A DNA stretch of 64,000 nucleotides. It comes from Streptomyces sp. NBC_01016. Its GTDB lineage: Bacteria; Actinomycetota; Actinomycetes; Streptomycetales; Streptomycetaceae. A model generated the notes under the pieces. The model was not told the DNA's origin and did no database searches. It worked only from the letters and a program-made list of their open reading frames with translations. The position numbers were made by a program, and so were the translations under genes. Location of the stretch: contig NZ_JAPEOQ010000002.1 in the NCBI RefSeq assembly GCF_026341035.1, positions 2,356,001 to 2,420,000 of the forward strand. Reading direction: 5' to 3'. This document shows positions 44,212 through 52,747 of the stretch, piece by piece; position 1 is the first letter of the stretch, and each line of letters starts with the position of its first letter.

Positions 44212-44256
44212 CGTATTCCTCGCGTGTGCCGGGCGTATTCCGCGGTGCGCGAGGAT
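44212..44256 (+). promoter_or_regulatory. SARP-type heptamer repeats and -10 box before the lipoprotein gene
   Basis: Three heptamers lie at exact 11-base spacing: CGTATTC (44212-44218), CGTGTGC (44223-44229) and CGTATTC (44234-44240). Ten bases further on is GAGGAT (44251-44256), a good streptomycete -10. Direct heptamers with 4-base gaps, followed after 8-10 bases by the -10 element, are the known SARP operator design. The lipoprotein gene starts at 44335. Confidence 0.55.
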
Positions 44257-44334
44257 CCGGCACGCACTTGAGAAGTCATCGCACGTTCGGGCTGCCGTAG
44301 ACGGGCAGCTCTCGTCACCAGTGAGGTATTTGCC

Positions 44335-44982
44335 GTGCAAAAGCGACGTACCGTGCTCGCGGCCACTCTGATCACCATGGGGCTCGCGGTCTCGGCCTGC
44401 AACAGTGACGACGACTCGTCAGCTGCGCAGGAATCTCCTGCGGCTTCGGCGTCCGAGTCGGCTCCGGCTCCGGCCTCGTCCGAGCCTTCCAGCGCCGCCC
44501 CGGCGGCCGAGAGCGCCGACGCCGCCGCGGGTGACGCGACCGCCCCGGGCACGAAGTTGAAGGTCGGCGACAAGGCCGTCCTCCCGTTCAGGTACACGGC
44601 CGAGAAGAAGGGCACCGTCGCTGTCACCGTCACCGCGATCGACAAGGGGACCGAGGCCGACATGTCCGCCTTCGGCGCGAAGGCGAAGGGTATGACCCCG
44701 TACTTCATCAAGATGAAGGTGGAGAACGTGGGTGGCACCGATCTGTCGTACGCGTCCTTGAAGCTCGACGGAGTGCTGGAAGGCGGCGGGCCCACGGGCG
44801 TTCTGCTGATCGGTGAGGTGCCGGGCAAGTGCGACCGCGAGACGGCACCCGCCGAGTTCACCACCAAGGGTGCTTCCTACGAGACCTGCTCGCTCAGTGC
44901 CACCAAGACCGGTCCCGTCACCGGAGCCTCGTTCGACGAGGGCGACGCGTACCGCACGAGCCCGGTCGTCTGGGCCCGCTGA
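44335..44982 (+). CDS. Secreted lipoprotein
   Basis: The 215-residue protein starts at GTG 44335. A lipoprotein signal peptide is clear: MQKRRTVLAATLITMGLA with lipobox VSAC, so the mature protein is lipid-anchored at Cys22. An acidic Ser/Ala/Pro/Glu-rich linker (about 23-75) leads to a beta-rich domain (LKVGDKAVLPFRYTAEKKG, YFIKMKVENVGGTDLSYASL) of the type found in small actinomycete lipoproteins. Two later Cys (GKCDRE, YETCSLS) may form a disulphide. SARP-like repeats upstream suggest activation by the preceding regulator. Its function is unknown. Confidence 0.8.
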   Translation: MQKRRTVLAATLITMGLAVSACNSDDDSSAAQESPAASASESAPAPASSEPSSAAPAAESADAAAGDATAPGTKLKVGDKAVLPFRYTAEKKGTVAVTVTAIDKGTEADMSAFGAKAKGMTPYFIKMKVENVGGTDLSYASLKLDGVLEGGGPTGVLLIGEVPGKCDRETAPAEFTTKGASYETCSLSATKTGPVTGASFDEGDAYRTSPVVWAR

Positions 44983-45171
44983 CGAGGCGCAGCGGGCGCC
45001 GAGGCGGTAGGTCTTGCGCCCCCCCTCGGCGTTGACGCCGCTCTCTACCTTGCAGCTGCACCGAACCGGCCATTCCCGGGTGTGAACCGCCGGCGGCGAC
45101 CGGCCGCCTGGAACGAAAGACCGCCTCGCGATCCTGGCCCGGGGCGTGCAGGCGTCGGAAGCCGTCGCGCG

Positions 45172-46381
45172 TGTGCGTGCCGAAAAATACGTCCGTGCAC
45201 TTCAGCAGGCGTGTCGGTGCTCGTGGATTACGCCATTGAGGCGGTCGTGTCGGCGAATATCCAGGCGGTCGACTTGTTCCGGGTCGAGGGGTTCGGGTAG
45301 GGCGCGGAGGGGAGCGGCGGCCTGGAGCGTTCGGTGCGTGCGGTGTTTGTTGTAGTGCTGCTGGTATTCATTCAGTGCGTGGCGCAGGTGGTGTTCGTTC
45401 CAGATCAGAGTGCGGTCGAGGAGTTCGCGTCGCAGGGTTCGTACCCAGCGTTCCGTGATCGAGTTCATGCGGGGGATTCGGATGCCGGTGACCGTGGTGG
45501 TGATGCCGGCCTGGTCGAGGATGCTGTCGATCAGTGATGGGTATTTGGCGTCGCGGTCGCGGATGAGGTATTTGACCGCGGCGAGTTGTCCGGCGTCCTC
45601 CAGGTCCATGACCAGGTTTTTTATGGCCTGGGTCACCCACGCGTGCGTGGGGTGGGCGGTGTTGCCCAGAATGCGGACCATTCTGTCGGCGTGCTGGATG
45701 GTGGCGAGGACGTACTGGCGTTGGCCGGTGAGGGTGACGGTCTCGATGAAGTCCATCGCGAGGATGGCCTGGGCTTGGGAGCTTAGGAAGCTGGCCCAAG
45801 TGACGGTGGTTCGCTGCGGGGTTGGGGCGATGCCCGCGGTCTTGAGGATTTCCCAGACGGTGGACGGTGCGACCTGGACGCCGAGGAGGGCGAGTTCGCC
45901 GTGGACGCGGCGGTATCCCCAGGTGGGGTTCTCGGCGGCGAGGCGGAGTACCAGGCGGCGGATCGAGGCATGGGTGCGGGGGCGGCCGGGGCGTCGTTTG
46001 GCACTCGCGCGGGCGTGGTGGTTCTTGAGCAGGTCGCGGTGCCAGCGCAGGATGGTGTCCGGGCTGACCAGTAGCCGGAGTCGGCGCAGTGCCGCGCGTG
46101 GGAGCGGAGCGAGCAGGGCGGCAAGGAACGCGCGGTCCGCGGCGTGGAGGCGGATGCGCTTGCCGTCGAGTTGTCGCTGCAGGAGGCCGAGTTGGTGGCG
46201 GAGGGCCAAGATCTCGGCGTCCTTCTCGCGGTCGGTCATAGGCAACAAACGGAGGGCTGCAAACGTCTGGGTCATGGCGAGATAGGCCAGGCGAAGAAGC
46301 ATGAGTAGTGATCATGTCGGATCGCAGACGCTCCCGTCCTCGCTACGATGGCCTGCGCGGAAGTATTTTCCGGCACGCACA
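45172..46381 (-). mobile_element. 1.2-kb TG...CA insertion sequence, copy C, complete
   Basis: The element is 1210 bp with 23-bp inverted repeats (two mismatches) at 45172-45194 and 46359-46381, beginning TGTGCGTGCCG. It is flanked by GCG at 45169-45171 and 46382-46384, a 3-bp target duplication typical of IS3-like transposition. It carries one intact transposase on the - strand. This is the only one of the three copies with a clean target site, so it is probably the most recent insertion. Confidence 0.88.
45202..46302 (-). CDS. Integrase-core (rve) transposase, copy C
   Basis: The 366-residue transposase has the DDE residues in LAMDFIETVTL, IRDRDAKYP and NSITERWVRT. It is intact and lies within complete inverted repeats with a target duplication, so it is the copy most likely to be active. 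It is nearer to copy A than to copy B. Confidence 0.87.
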   Translation of the reverse strand: MLLRLAYLAMTQTFAALRLLPMTDREKDAEILALRHQLGLLQRQLDGKRIRLHAADRAFLAALLAPLPRAALRRLRLLVSPDTILRWHRDLLKNHHARASAKRRPGRPRTHASIRRLVLRLAAENPTWGYRRVHGELALLGVQVAPSTVWEILKTAGIAPTPQRTTVTWASFLSSQAQAILAMDFIETVTLTGQRQYVLATIQHADRMVRILGNTAHPTHAWVTQAIKNLVMDLEDAGQLAAVKYLIRDRDAKYPSLIDSILDQAGITTTVTGIRIPRMNSITERWVRTLRRELLDRTLIWNEHHLRHALNEYQQHYNKHRTHRTLQAAAPLRALPEPLDPEQVDRLDIRRHDRLNGVIHEHRHAC

Positions 46382-46384
46382 GCG

Positions 46385-46600
46385 TCGCTCATGGGCGGTG
46401 AGCGTGTGACGCTGGAGCAGAAGGCTGCCGACTTCGGTGTCCGGGGGATGACGTTGTCGACGTGGATGCGCGTGCGAAATTGAAGGAAGCCCACCGATGT
46501 TGGCGGAGGGGGGCGGCGGAAGTGGTGCTCGTTCCAGGTGAGGGTGCGGTTCGGGAGTTCGTGGCGGCAAGTCTGAAGCCGGCCTGCGCTCGGACAGCTG
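46385..46600. pseudogene. Mixed transposase debris
   Basis: Just right of insertion copy C the + strand shows a helix-turn-helix relic (VTLEQKAADFGVRGMTLSTW) like the first frame of IS3-type elements. The - strand at about 46500-46590 shows QTCRHELPNRTLTWNEHHF, the C-terminal region of a copy-B-type transposase. Neither has a start, an end or flanking repeats. Confidence 0.55.
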
Positions 46601-46629
46601 CGGACTCCGGTGGCCCATTCATCCGCCGG

Positions 46630-47055
46630 TCATCCAATGCTCCGACTCGTGCGTGCTCTGTGGGCATTTCCTTGATCAATTACGTTCGCCAGGCGGACCC
46701 AGCCAGGGGGTGGGACGTCCGCGAATACGTCAACGGTGGAGGGCCGATTTGAAGGCGTTGTCCAGAGCTGGGCCCGTCGCCCTCCGCCCATTTCAAGTGC
46801 CATCCTGCTGGGGTAGACATCGCGACAAGCTCCCTCGACTGCAGGGATCAGCCCCTGGTTCTCCAGGTCTCGTCGCACGTTGACGAGGGCAGTAAAGAGA
46901 TTCCAGGCCGTGTGCTCCGAAGTGTGCTGGTTCCAGCTGATACGGACGGTGTAGCCGGGACCGGACATGGCGGCGAACAGATGGCCGGCGATCTCGTCCT
47001 CCGGCGAAACGAGTGTGACGGTCTTCTGGTACAGAATCTCGACTTCATCGGCCAT
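46630..47055 (-). CDS. Hypothetical protein at the end of the type VII locus
   Basis: The start is ATG 47055 (MADEVEILYQKTVTLVSPED), giving 141 residues. The protein looks like a compact alpha/beta domain with no signal or membrane segment, and I do not recognise the family. It lies 112 bases after the DUF6177 gene on the same strand, so it may be the last gene of the type VII operon or a separate small unit. The 3' end (RARTSRSIG) runs to the edge of the transposon debris and may have been altered. Confidence 0.55.
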   Translation of the reverse strand: MADEVEILYQKTVTLVSPEDEIAGHLFAAMSGPGYTVRISWNQHTSEHTAWNLFTALVNVRRDLENQGLIPAVEGACRDVYPSRMALEMGGGRRAQLWTTPSNRPSTVDVFADVPPPGWVRLANVIDQGNAHRARTSRSIG

Positions 47056-47167
47056 AGGGAGCCTCGGGAGCTGTCGTGAACGGATGGGGGGCAAGACGTC
47101 GATCTCAAGAAGTCGGGTCCCCATCGAGTTTGGGCGCGGAGCTCCAGCGGTGGCCGACAGGTCGTGG

Positions 47168-48598
47168 TTACCGCAGCCCCGCTGCGCTGGTGCGGCTCTT
47201 GAGGTGTTCGGTCAGGGTGCGGAGCGTTGCCCAGGCGTCGGCGCTGGTGCCATCTCCCAGCGGATAGTGGAGAGATGGCGCTGCGGCGGTGCCGAGTTGT
47301 ACCGGCTTGATCGCGAGCGGTGGGCGGCGGGCGTAGGCGAGGCCGATGGAGCGGACGTCGGCGGCGCCGAGGGTGAATGTCACCGGGAGCGGTGGGGCGG
47401 TCAGGAGCGGTGGCACGGTGAGGTCGGAGCTGGCCGCGCGGAGGGTGGTGAACATCGTGGACAGGTTGTGGGCTTCGACGAGTTCGGTGGCGAGGGGCTC
47501 GATGGCGTCCAGAGGGACGGTCTCGTCGGCGCCGTAGCCGACCGTGAGGGTGATGTCCTCGGTGATGCCGGTCGTGGTGCGTGTGGTGCGGTGGGTGGCG
47601 ATGGCCGGGCGGTCCGGGGTGCCGGTGGCGAGGGTGTGGGTGGGTTCGGGGGCGCGGTCGCGGGCCAGGTCGGTCAACTGGCGGGTCGACCAGGGGAGGT
47701 TGATGGGTTCGGCGGTGCCCCATCCGGCCGGCGGTGTGCCCACCAGGTGGCGCCAGGCCGTCTCCAGTGCGGTGCCGAGCGTCAGGTCTGCGTCCGGTGC
47801 GTGGACCGTGCGGAAGGACACCGTGAGTTGGTGCTCATCGGTGGGCTCGGTGCCGGTCGTGAAGGCGGTGGCGAGCTTTCCGTCGCCGGTCGGTGTGAAC
47901 GTGCCTTCGCGCCATGTGAGTTGGGCGCCGGACAGGCCGTCGTAGTAGCCGGCTTCCGGGTGTTGGATGACCCAGCGGTTGGGGGCGCCGCCGAGAGCTG
48001 TCCGTAGGGGCAGGGTGAGGCGGACGTGGGGTGGCGTCACGATGTGCAGGGCCCGGTTGGCTGCGGTTGTGATGCGCAGGACGTCGGCGAGCCAGGTGGT
48101 CAGGCCCAGGACGGGCCGGTCTGCGATGACGACCGCCGTGGAGTCGGTCAGGGCGTCGACGATGGGGAGCGCACCCGCTGCGGCGGGCGTGGGGGTGATG
48201 TCGGCTGGTGGCGTCTGTGCTGTGTCTACGACGGCCGTGGCGTTCGTGCTCCGTGGCCAAGTGGTCCCGCCCAGCAGCATCGTCAGGCGGGCGGCCACCG
48301 AGGCGGCGAGTGGCTCGGCTTCGGGGACGGCGCTGGATGCGCGGAGTTCGGTCCACCAGAACGGCGGTTCTGGCGCGGCGAGTTGATGGCCGAGGAGGCG
48401 TTCCGCCTCGCCGGCCGTGTGGACGAGTACCGGTGCCTCGGCGGAGACCAGGGGGCGGCCTGCCGTGGTGCACAGGTGGATGACCGCGTCGTCGTCGGTG
48501 GTCGTCAGGGTGAGGTCGGGGCCACCGGCGTGCAGGGCTGCGAGGAGTGCCGCGGGGTCGGGCATCTTCGGGGTGAGGGCGATGATGTCCTGGGTCAC
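47168..48598 (-). CDS. DUF6177-family protein of the ESX/type VII locus
   Basis: The GTG at 48598 overlaps the natural stop of the EccC frame (GTGA), giving 476 residues. It begins VTQDIIALTPKMPDP and has alternating beta-rich segments without membrane helices. Proteins of this type (DUF6177) sit next to EccC and EccD in streptomycete type VII loci and are assumed to be cytoplasmic components. Expression should depend on translation through EccC, and an in-frame TGA in EccC 614 bases upstream could be polar on it. Confidence 0.78.
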   Translation of the reverse strand: MTQDIIALTPKMPDPAALLAALHAGGPDLTLTTTDDDAVIHLCTTAGRPLVSAEAPVLVHTAGEAERLLGHQLAAPEPPFWWTELRASSAVPEAEPLAASVAARLTMLLGGTTWPRSTNATAVVDTAQTPPADITPTPAAAGALPIVDALTDSTAVVIADRPVLGLTTWLADVLRITTAANRALHIVTPPHVRLTLPLRTALGGAPNRWVIQHPEAGYYDGLSGAQLTWREGTFTPTGDGKLATAFTTGTEPTDEHQLTVSFRTVHAPDADLTLGTALETAWRHLVGTPPAGWGTAEPINLPWSTRQLTDLARDRAPEPTHTLATGTPDRPAIATHRTTRTTTGITEDITLTVGYGADETVPLDAIEPLATELVEAHNLSTMFTTLRAASSDLTVPPLLTAPPLPVTFTLGAADVRSIGLAYARRPPLAIKPVQLGTAAAPSLHYPLGDGTSADAWATLRTLTEHLKSRTSAAGLR

Positions 48599-49209
48599 GC
48601 CGGAGTCTCCTCGTGCGATTCGGCTTCGGGCGCGAGGGCGGTCTGGATGAGTTGGTGGCGGCGGCCGCGGCGGGCCAGGGTGCCGCGGCCGGGCGGCTGG
48701 GGAGATGCGTAGAGGCCGGGCAGGAGTTGACCTTCGCTGCGGTCGCCGGTCATGACCAGGGCGGTGGCGCCCGTTTCGCGCAGGGCCATGAGGAACGGGT
48801 CGTACAGGGCGCGCGAGGAGCCCGCGACGCGGCGCGTCACGACGAAGTGCAGACCGATGTCCTGGGCCGAGGAGATGTACGGCAGGAACGGGTCCAGGGG
48901 GTGCTGCCCGGCGGCGGTGAGGATGTCGTAGTCGTCGACGAGGATCACGATGCGCGGGCCGGTGAATGACGGTTCCGTGTCCGTCGCGTCCGGGTCGGCG
49001 GCCTCCGGGAGGCGTTTTTCCAGTTCGGTCGAGATGCCGGTGGCGAGTGCGTTCGCCAGCTTGGCGTTGTGGGCGTAGCCGCCGCGGTACGGCTCGGGGA
49101 TCGCGCCTCGTAGGCCGCGGCGCGGGTCGAAGACGCCGAAGACCAACTCCTTGTCTCCGTAGCGGTCGACGAGGGAGCGGGAGATGAGGTTCAGGAGGTT
49201 GGTCTTGCC
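48595..49209 (-). pseudogene. eccC: EccC third ATPase domain, stranded after an in-frame TGA
   Basis: These 205 codons continue the EccC frame directly after the TGA at 49210-49212. They encode the rest of the third FtsK/SpoIIIE-like domain: GKTNLLNLISRSLVDRYG, FGVFDPRRGLRG, RIVILVDDYDIL (Walker B) and HFVVTRRVAG. No good internal start with a ribosome binding site is seen. Unless the TGA is read through or is a sequencing error, this part is not made. Confidence 0.8.
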
Positions 49210-52200
49210 TCACTCGTTGTCGCCGAGGATCAGCAGGTGCTGGTCGGTGCCGAACAGGTCCAGGACGGCGGGGGAGAGGGTGTCCTGGTCGAGGCCGATG
49301 GGTACCGCGTGCGGTTCCACCGTGGTGGACGGCAGGCGTTGCGCGGGCAGACGCGTAGGCAACACTCGTACAGGGGCAGCGAGTTCGCCGTGCCAGGTGG
49401 CGCGGATGGTGCGGGCGCCCTCTTCCAACGCGGGGCCGATGTCCGTGGTGGTGGTCTTGGCGTCGATGCGTGGCAGGGCCGTGTGCGCGAAGAGTTTGCC
49501 GTCAGTGAGGGCGCGGCCCGGGGTGTCCGGTGGCAGTGTCTCGGAGAGTTTGCGGTCGATGGAGGAGTCGGCGGGGTCGTTGAAGCGCAGTTCGATGCGG
49601 CTGCCGAACATGGACTGGGCGGCGATGCGGACGTCGTTCCAGCGGAGCATGCCGGCCACGATGTGGATGCCGTAGCCGCTGCCGCGCTTGAGGAGGTCGG
49701 CGACGGCGTCGTCGAGGTGGGCGAACTCGTCGCGCAGTGCGCCGTAGCCGTCGATGAGCAACACGATGTCGGTGGAGCCGAGTTCGGGCAGGCGGCCCTG
49801 GGCGCGCAGCGTGCGCAGTTGGTCGACGGAGTCGATGCCGTGCTCGCGGAACGCGATCTCGCGGCGGTCCAGCATGGCGCGGACCTCGGCGACGGTGCGC
49901 GCCGCGCGTTCGTGGTCGGCGCGGCCCGCGATGCCGCCGACGTGCGGCAGGTCCGCCAGCGCGCTCAGGCCGCCGCCGGCCAGGTCCAGGCCGTAGAGGG
50001 CGACATCGGTGGGGGTGTGGGTGAGCGCGAGGGAGAGGGCGAGTGTGCGCAGCAGGGTTGTTTTGCCGGACTGGGGGCCGCCGATGATCGCGGTGTGTCC
50101 GCCGGCCGTGTTGAGGTCGTGGATCCAGGGGCCCTGCCACTGGCGGGCCGGGTCGTCGAGGATGCCGAGCGGTGCGCGCAATCCGCCTTCTGCTGTGGCG
50201 AGTTGGAGGCCATCGGTCGAGGCCTGGATGGGGCCCGCGGCCGTGTCCAGGGTGGCCGCCTCAGGGAGTGGGGGCAGCCAGATGCGGCGCACCGGCTGTG
50301 CGGCGGCGTCGGTGAGTTGGGTGACCGCGGTGGACAGGACCGTGGGTCCCGTCTCGCGCTCCCGCATCGTCGCCGGCTCGGTGTCCTTCGGTGAACTCCC
50401 CGGCGCCTGTGGTGTGTTGAAGGCCGGGTACGGCCATACGTGAGGTGTGTCGTCGGCCGTGGTGTCGTGGAGCGCGGGGCCGCGGTAGGCGCCGGAGACG
50501 TAGCCCGCCTTGAACCGGGTGTACGTGGAGGTGTCGACCTTGAGGTAGCCGAAGCCCGGCAGGGGCGGCAGGTGGAAGGCGTCCGTGGTCTCCAGGACCG
50601 TACGGGACTCGTCGGCGGAGAAGGTGCGCAGGCCCAGGCGGTAGGACAGGTAGGTTTCCAGGCCCTTGAGATTGCCGCCCTCGATGCGCTGGCTGGACAG
50701 CAGCAGGTGCACGCCGATCGAGCGGCCGATCCGGCCGATGGACAGGAACAGGTCGATGAAGTCGGGCTTGGCGGTGAGGAGTTCACCGAATTCGTCGATG
50801 ACGACGAAGAGGTGGGGGAGTGGTTCGAGGGCGGGGCGCTCGTTCGCGCGCAGGGCGCGGTAGTGGCCGATGTCGGCGATGTTGCCCGCGTCCTTCAGCA
50901 CCTGTTGGCGGCGCTTGATCTCGCCGGCGAGGGAGGTGTGGACGCGTTCGACGAGTCCTGCCTGGTTCTCCAGGTTGGTGATGACACCGGCGACGTGCGG
51001 CAGGCCGGTGAACGGGGCGAAGGTGGCGCCGCCCTTGTAGTCGACGAGGACCATCGCCAGGTCGTCCGGCGCGTGCGTGGCGGTGAGCGCGAGGACGAGG
51101 GTGCGCAGGAGTTCGCTCTTGCCGGAGCCGGTGGCGCCGACGCACAACCCGTGCGGGCCCATGCCGAGTTCGGAGGATTCCTTGAGGTCGAGGAGGACCG
51201 GCTGGTGGCGGTCGTCGAGGCCGATCGGGACGCGCAGGAAGTCGCGCTCGCCGCGCGGTGCCCACTGGCGGGGCAGGTCGAGGGCGGCCATGTCCTCGAC
51301 GCCCAGGAGGTGCGGGAAGTCGACCGGGCCGGACACCGGGGCGCCTTCGGCCGCGGATTCTGCCGACAGCCGCAGCGGCGCCAGGACGCGCGCGAGTCCT
51401 TCGGCGGCGGCCGGGCCCGCTTCGTCGGCGAGCCCTGATGTGCGTACGGGCTGCTGGGAACGCAGATCGTCCACGACGATCCGGTCCTCGTCGACGGTGA
51501 TGCGCACCGAGACATGGTCGGGTTCGTGTCGCTGGTCGGCCAGCAGGTGGATCACGGTGACACCCATGGCATGGAGCGGGACGGCCGCGTCGGGGCGGGG
51601 CAGGTCGGTCGCGTTCTCACCAAAGGTGTCATGGACGACCACGAGCCGGTCGGTGAGGTCGAGAGCCCGCCTGTCGGCCAGGCCGCGGCGTACCTCGGCG
51701 GCGTAGGTGGCACGCTGTTTGAGGTCGGCGCCGAGCACCTGGGCCAGTTGGTTCAGGTCGGGCGCGATGCGGCGCGCCGGGGTGGCTCCGTCCTGGGTGT
51801 GTGGGTCGAGGGCGTGCGGGAGCCACTTCGCCCACTCCCACTCCTCGATACGTTCCCCGGGTACGGCCAGCGCGAGGGCCGCGTCGTCCGGGGCGTGGGT
51901 GGCCGCCACCTGCATGAGCAGGCCTCGGGCGATCCGCAGAACTCCCTCGCGGTCGCCGATGACGCTGACGTTGCCGGCCCGGTCCAGCGGAACGGTCAGG
52001 GGGTGGTCGGGTGTGGTGGCGTAGCGGGCCTGGAGGGCGCGGGCCTCGTTGAGCATGAACGGGTCGGGCGGTGTCATCGCCGTCCCGGACGTGTTCTGCC
52101 CGACGGCCAGGTCCTGTACGGGGACGTCGCCGACGCCGATACGTGCCTGGAGGAAGTCGGCGTCGGACCGGCGTCGCTCCCACAGTCGGGCCGGGTCACG

Positions 52201-52608
52201 CACGATGTCGTGGAGGGCTGCCGGGTCCGGGTGCAGGAAGCGGGCCGCGCGGCGACGGTCACGCTCGGCGTCGGCCAACTCGGCCCGCAGCCCCTCCAGA
52301 TACTCCAGGTACCGCTCGCGCTGGGTGCGCCGCTGGCGCTGCGCTTTGCCGCGCTGGGAGAGAAACAGGGCCACCGCGCCGAGCAGCGCGATGACCAGGA
52401 CGACGGCGCCGAGCCCGGCGAACTGGCTGGAGCGGATCACCGTCATCATCACGACCGAGCCCATCACACCCGCCATCGGCAGCAGCGCCGTGGCGGCGCT
52501 GCCCGTCTTGCCCTCGGGCAGATTCGGCGGCGGCTCGATGGTGCGGGTCTCGGCGGGCGGCAGCGGGCGGTGCGAGCGGGCCGGGCGGTGGACGAGGTGC
52601 TGGGTCAC
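49210..52608 (-). CDS. eccC: Type VII secretion ATPase EccC, ending early inside its third ATPase domain
   Basis: The frame starts at GTG 52608 and stops at TGA 49210-49212 (1132 residues; about 1337 expected). There are two transmembrane helices at about 43-85, then FtsK/SpoIIIE-type ATPase domains: domain 1 Walker A CVGATGSGKSELLRT (about 495) and Walker B HLFVVIDEFGELL, domain 2 Walker A IIGGPQSGKTTLLRT (about 850). Domain 3 begins LILGDNE and then meets TGA where Cys is expected before GKT. EccC is the motor that recognises and drives ESX substrates. Loss of domain 3 could weaken or abolish secretion. The start overlaps the last of three tandem mini-ORFs. Confidence 0.88.
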   Translation of the reverse strand: MTQHLVHRPARSHRPLPPAETRTIEPPPNLPEGKTGSAATALLPMAGVMGSVVMMTVIRSSQFAGLGAVVLVIALLGAVALFLSQRGKAQRQRRTQRERYLEYLEGLRAELADAERDRRRAARFLHPDPAALHDIVRDPARLWERRRSDADFLQARIGVGDVPVQDLAVGQNTSGTAMTPPDPFMLNEARALQARYATTPDHPLTVPLDRAGNVSVIGDREGVLRIARGLLMQVAATHAPDDAALALAVPGERIEEWEWAKWLPHALDPHTQDGATPARRIAPDLNQLAQVLGADLKQRATYAAEVRRGLADRRALDLTDRLVVVHDTFGENATDLPRPDAAVPLHAMGVTVIHLLADQRHEPDHVSVRITVDEDRIVVDDLRSQQPVRTSGLADEAGPAAAEGLARVLAPLRLSAESAAEGAPVSGPVDFPHLLGVEDMAALDLPRQWAPRGERDFLRVPIGLDDRHQPVLLDLKESSELGMGPHGLCVGATGSGKSELLRTLVLALTATHAPDDLAMVLVDYKGGATFAPFTGLPHVAGVITNLENQAGLVERVHTSLAGEIKRRQQVLKDAGNIADIGHYRALRANERPALEPLPHLFVVIDEFGELLTAKPDFIDLFLSIGRIGRSIGVHLLLSSQRIEGGNLKGLETYLSYRLGLRTFSADESRTVLETTDAFHLPPLPGFGYLKVDTSTYTRFKAGYVSGAYRGPALHDTTADDTPHVWPYPAFNTPQAPGSSPKDTEPATMRERETGPTVLSTAVTQLTDAAAQPVRRIWLPPLPEAATLDTAAGPIQASTDGLQLATAEGGLRAPLGILDDPARQWQGPWIHDLNTAGGHTAIIGGPQSGKTTLLRTLALSLALTHTPTDVALYGLDLAGGGLSALADLPHVGGIAGRADHERAARTVAEVRAMLDRREIAFREHGIDSVDQLRTLRAQGRLPELGSTDIVLLIDGYGALRDEFAHLDDAVADLLKRGSGYGIHIVAGMLRWNDVRIAAQSMFGSRIELRFNDPADSSIDRKLSETLPPDTPGRALTDGKLFAHTALPRIDAKTTTTDIGPALEEGARTIRATWHGELAAPVRVLPTRLPAQRLPSTTVEPHAVPIGLDQDTLSPAVLDLFGTDQHLLILGDNE

Positions 52609-52747
52609 CGGGTGCGCACCGCCCGCCGGTTCAGATGTTGGATCATCGGGCGTGCACCGCCTGCCGGTTCAGGTGTTGGGTCATCGAGCGTGCACCGCCT
52701 GCTGCTTCAGGTGTTGGGTCATCGGACGCGCACCGCCCGCTGCATCG
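52596..52747 (-). repeat. Four tandem 38-bp repeats at the MinD-like/EccC junction
   Basis: Four head-to-tail units occupy 52596-52633, 52634-52671, 52672-52709 and 52710-52747, each 38 bp with a few substitutions. Each unit contains the end of the MinD-like coding sequence, a TGA, and the first codons of EccC in ATGA/GTGA overlap. The array has no spacers, so it is not CRISPR. It looks like slippage amplification of one operon junction. Confidence 0.9.
52605..52722 (-). other. Chain of three 13-codon mini-ORFs linked by 4-base overlaps
   Basis: Mini-ORFs lie at 52681-52722 (MTQHLKQQAVHAR), 52643-52684 (MTQHLNRQAVHAR) and 52605-52646 (MIQHLNRRAVRTR). Each starts in the preceding stop and ends in the next start. 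The first start overlaps the MinD-like stop (52719) and the last stop overlaps the EccC GTG (52608). Because each 38-bp unit ends with TGA and restarts, copy-number changes do not shift the EccC frame but do add termination-reinitiation steps, which should lower EccC output. Conserved start and stop signals suggest selection for coupling, not necessarily for the peptides. Confidence 0.65.

Noticed and set aside
35032..46381. A composite transposon bounded by insertion copies A and C
   Set aside because: All three copies face the same way and differ in sequence, and only copy C has a target duplication. No 3-bp duplication links the outer ends.
49210..49212. Selenocysteine at the TGA in EccC
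   Set aside because: TGA at a Cys position is the classic hint, but a P-loop residue is an implausible selenocysteine site, no SECIS-like hairpin is evident just downstream, and a simple nonsense change or sequencing error is more likely.
52596..52747. CRISPR array
   Set aside because: The 38-bp units are directly abutting with no spacers, lie inside an operon junction and encode the junction peptides. There are no cas genes.
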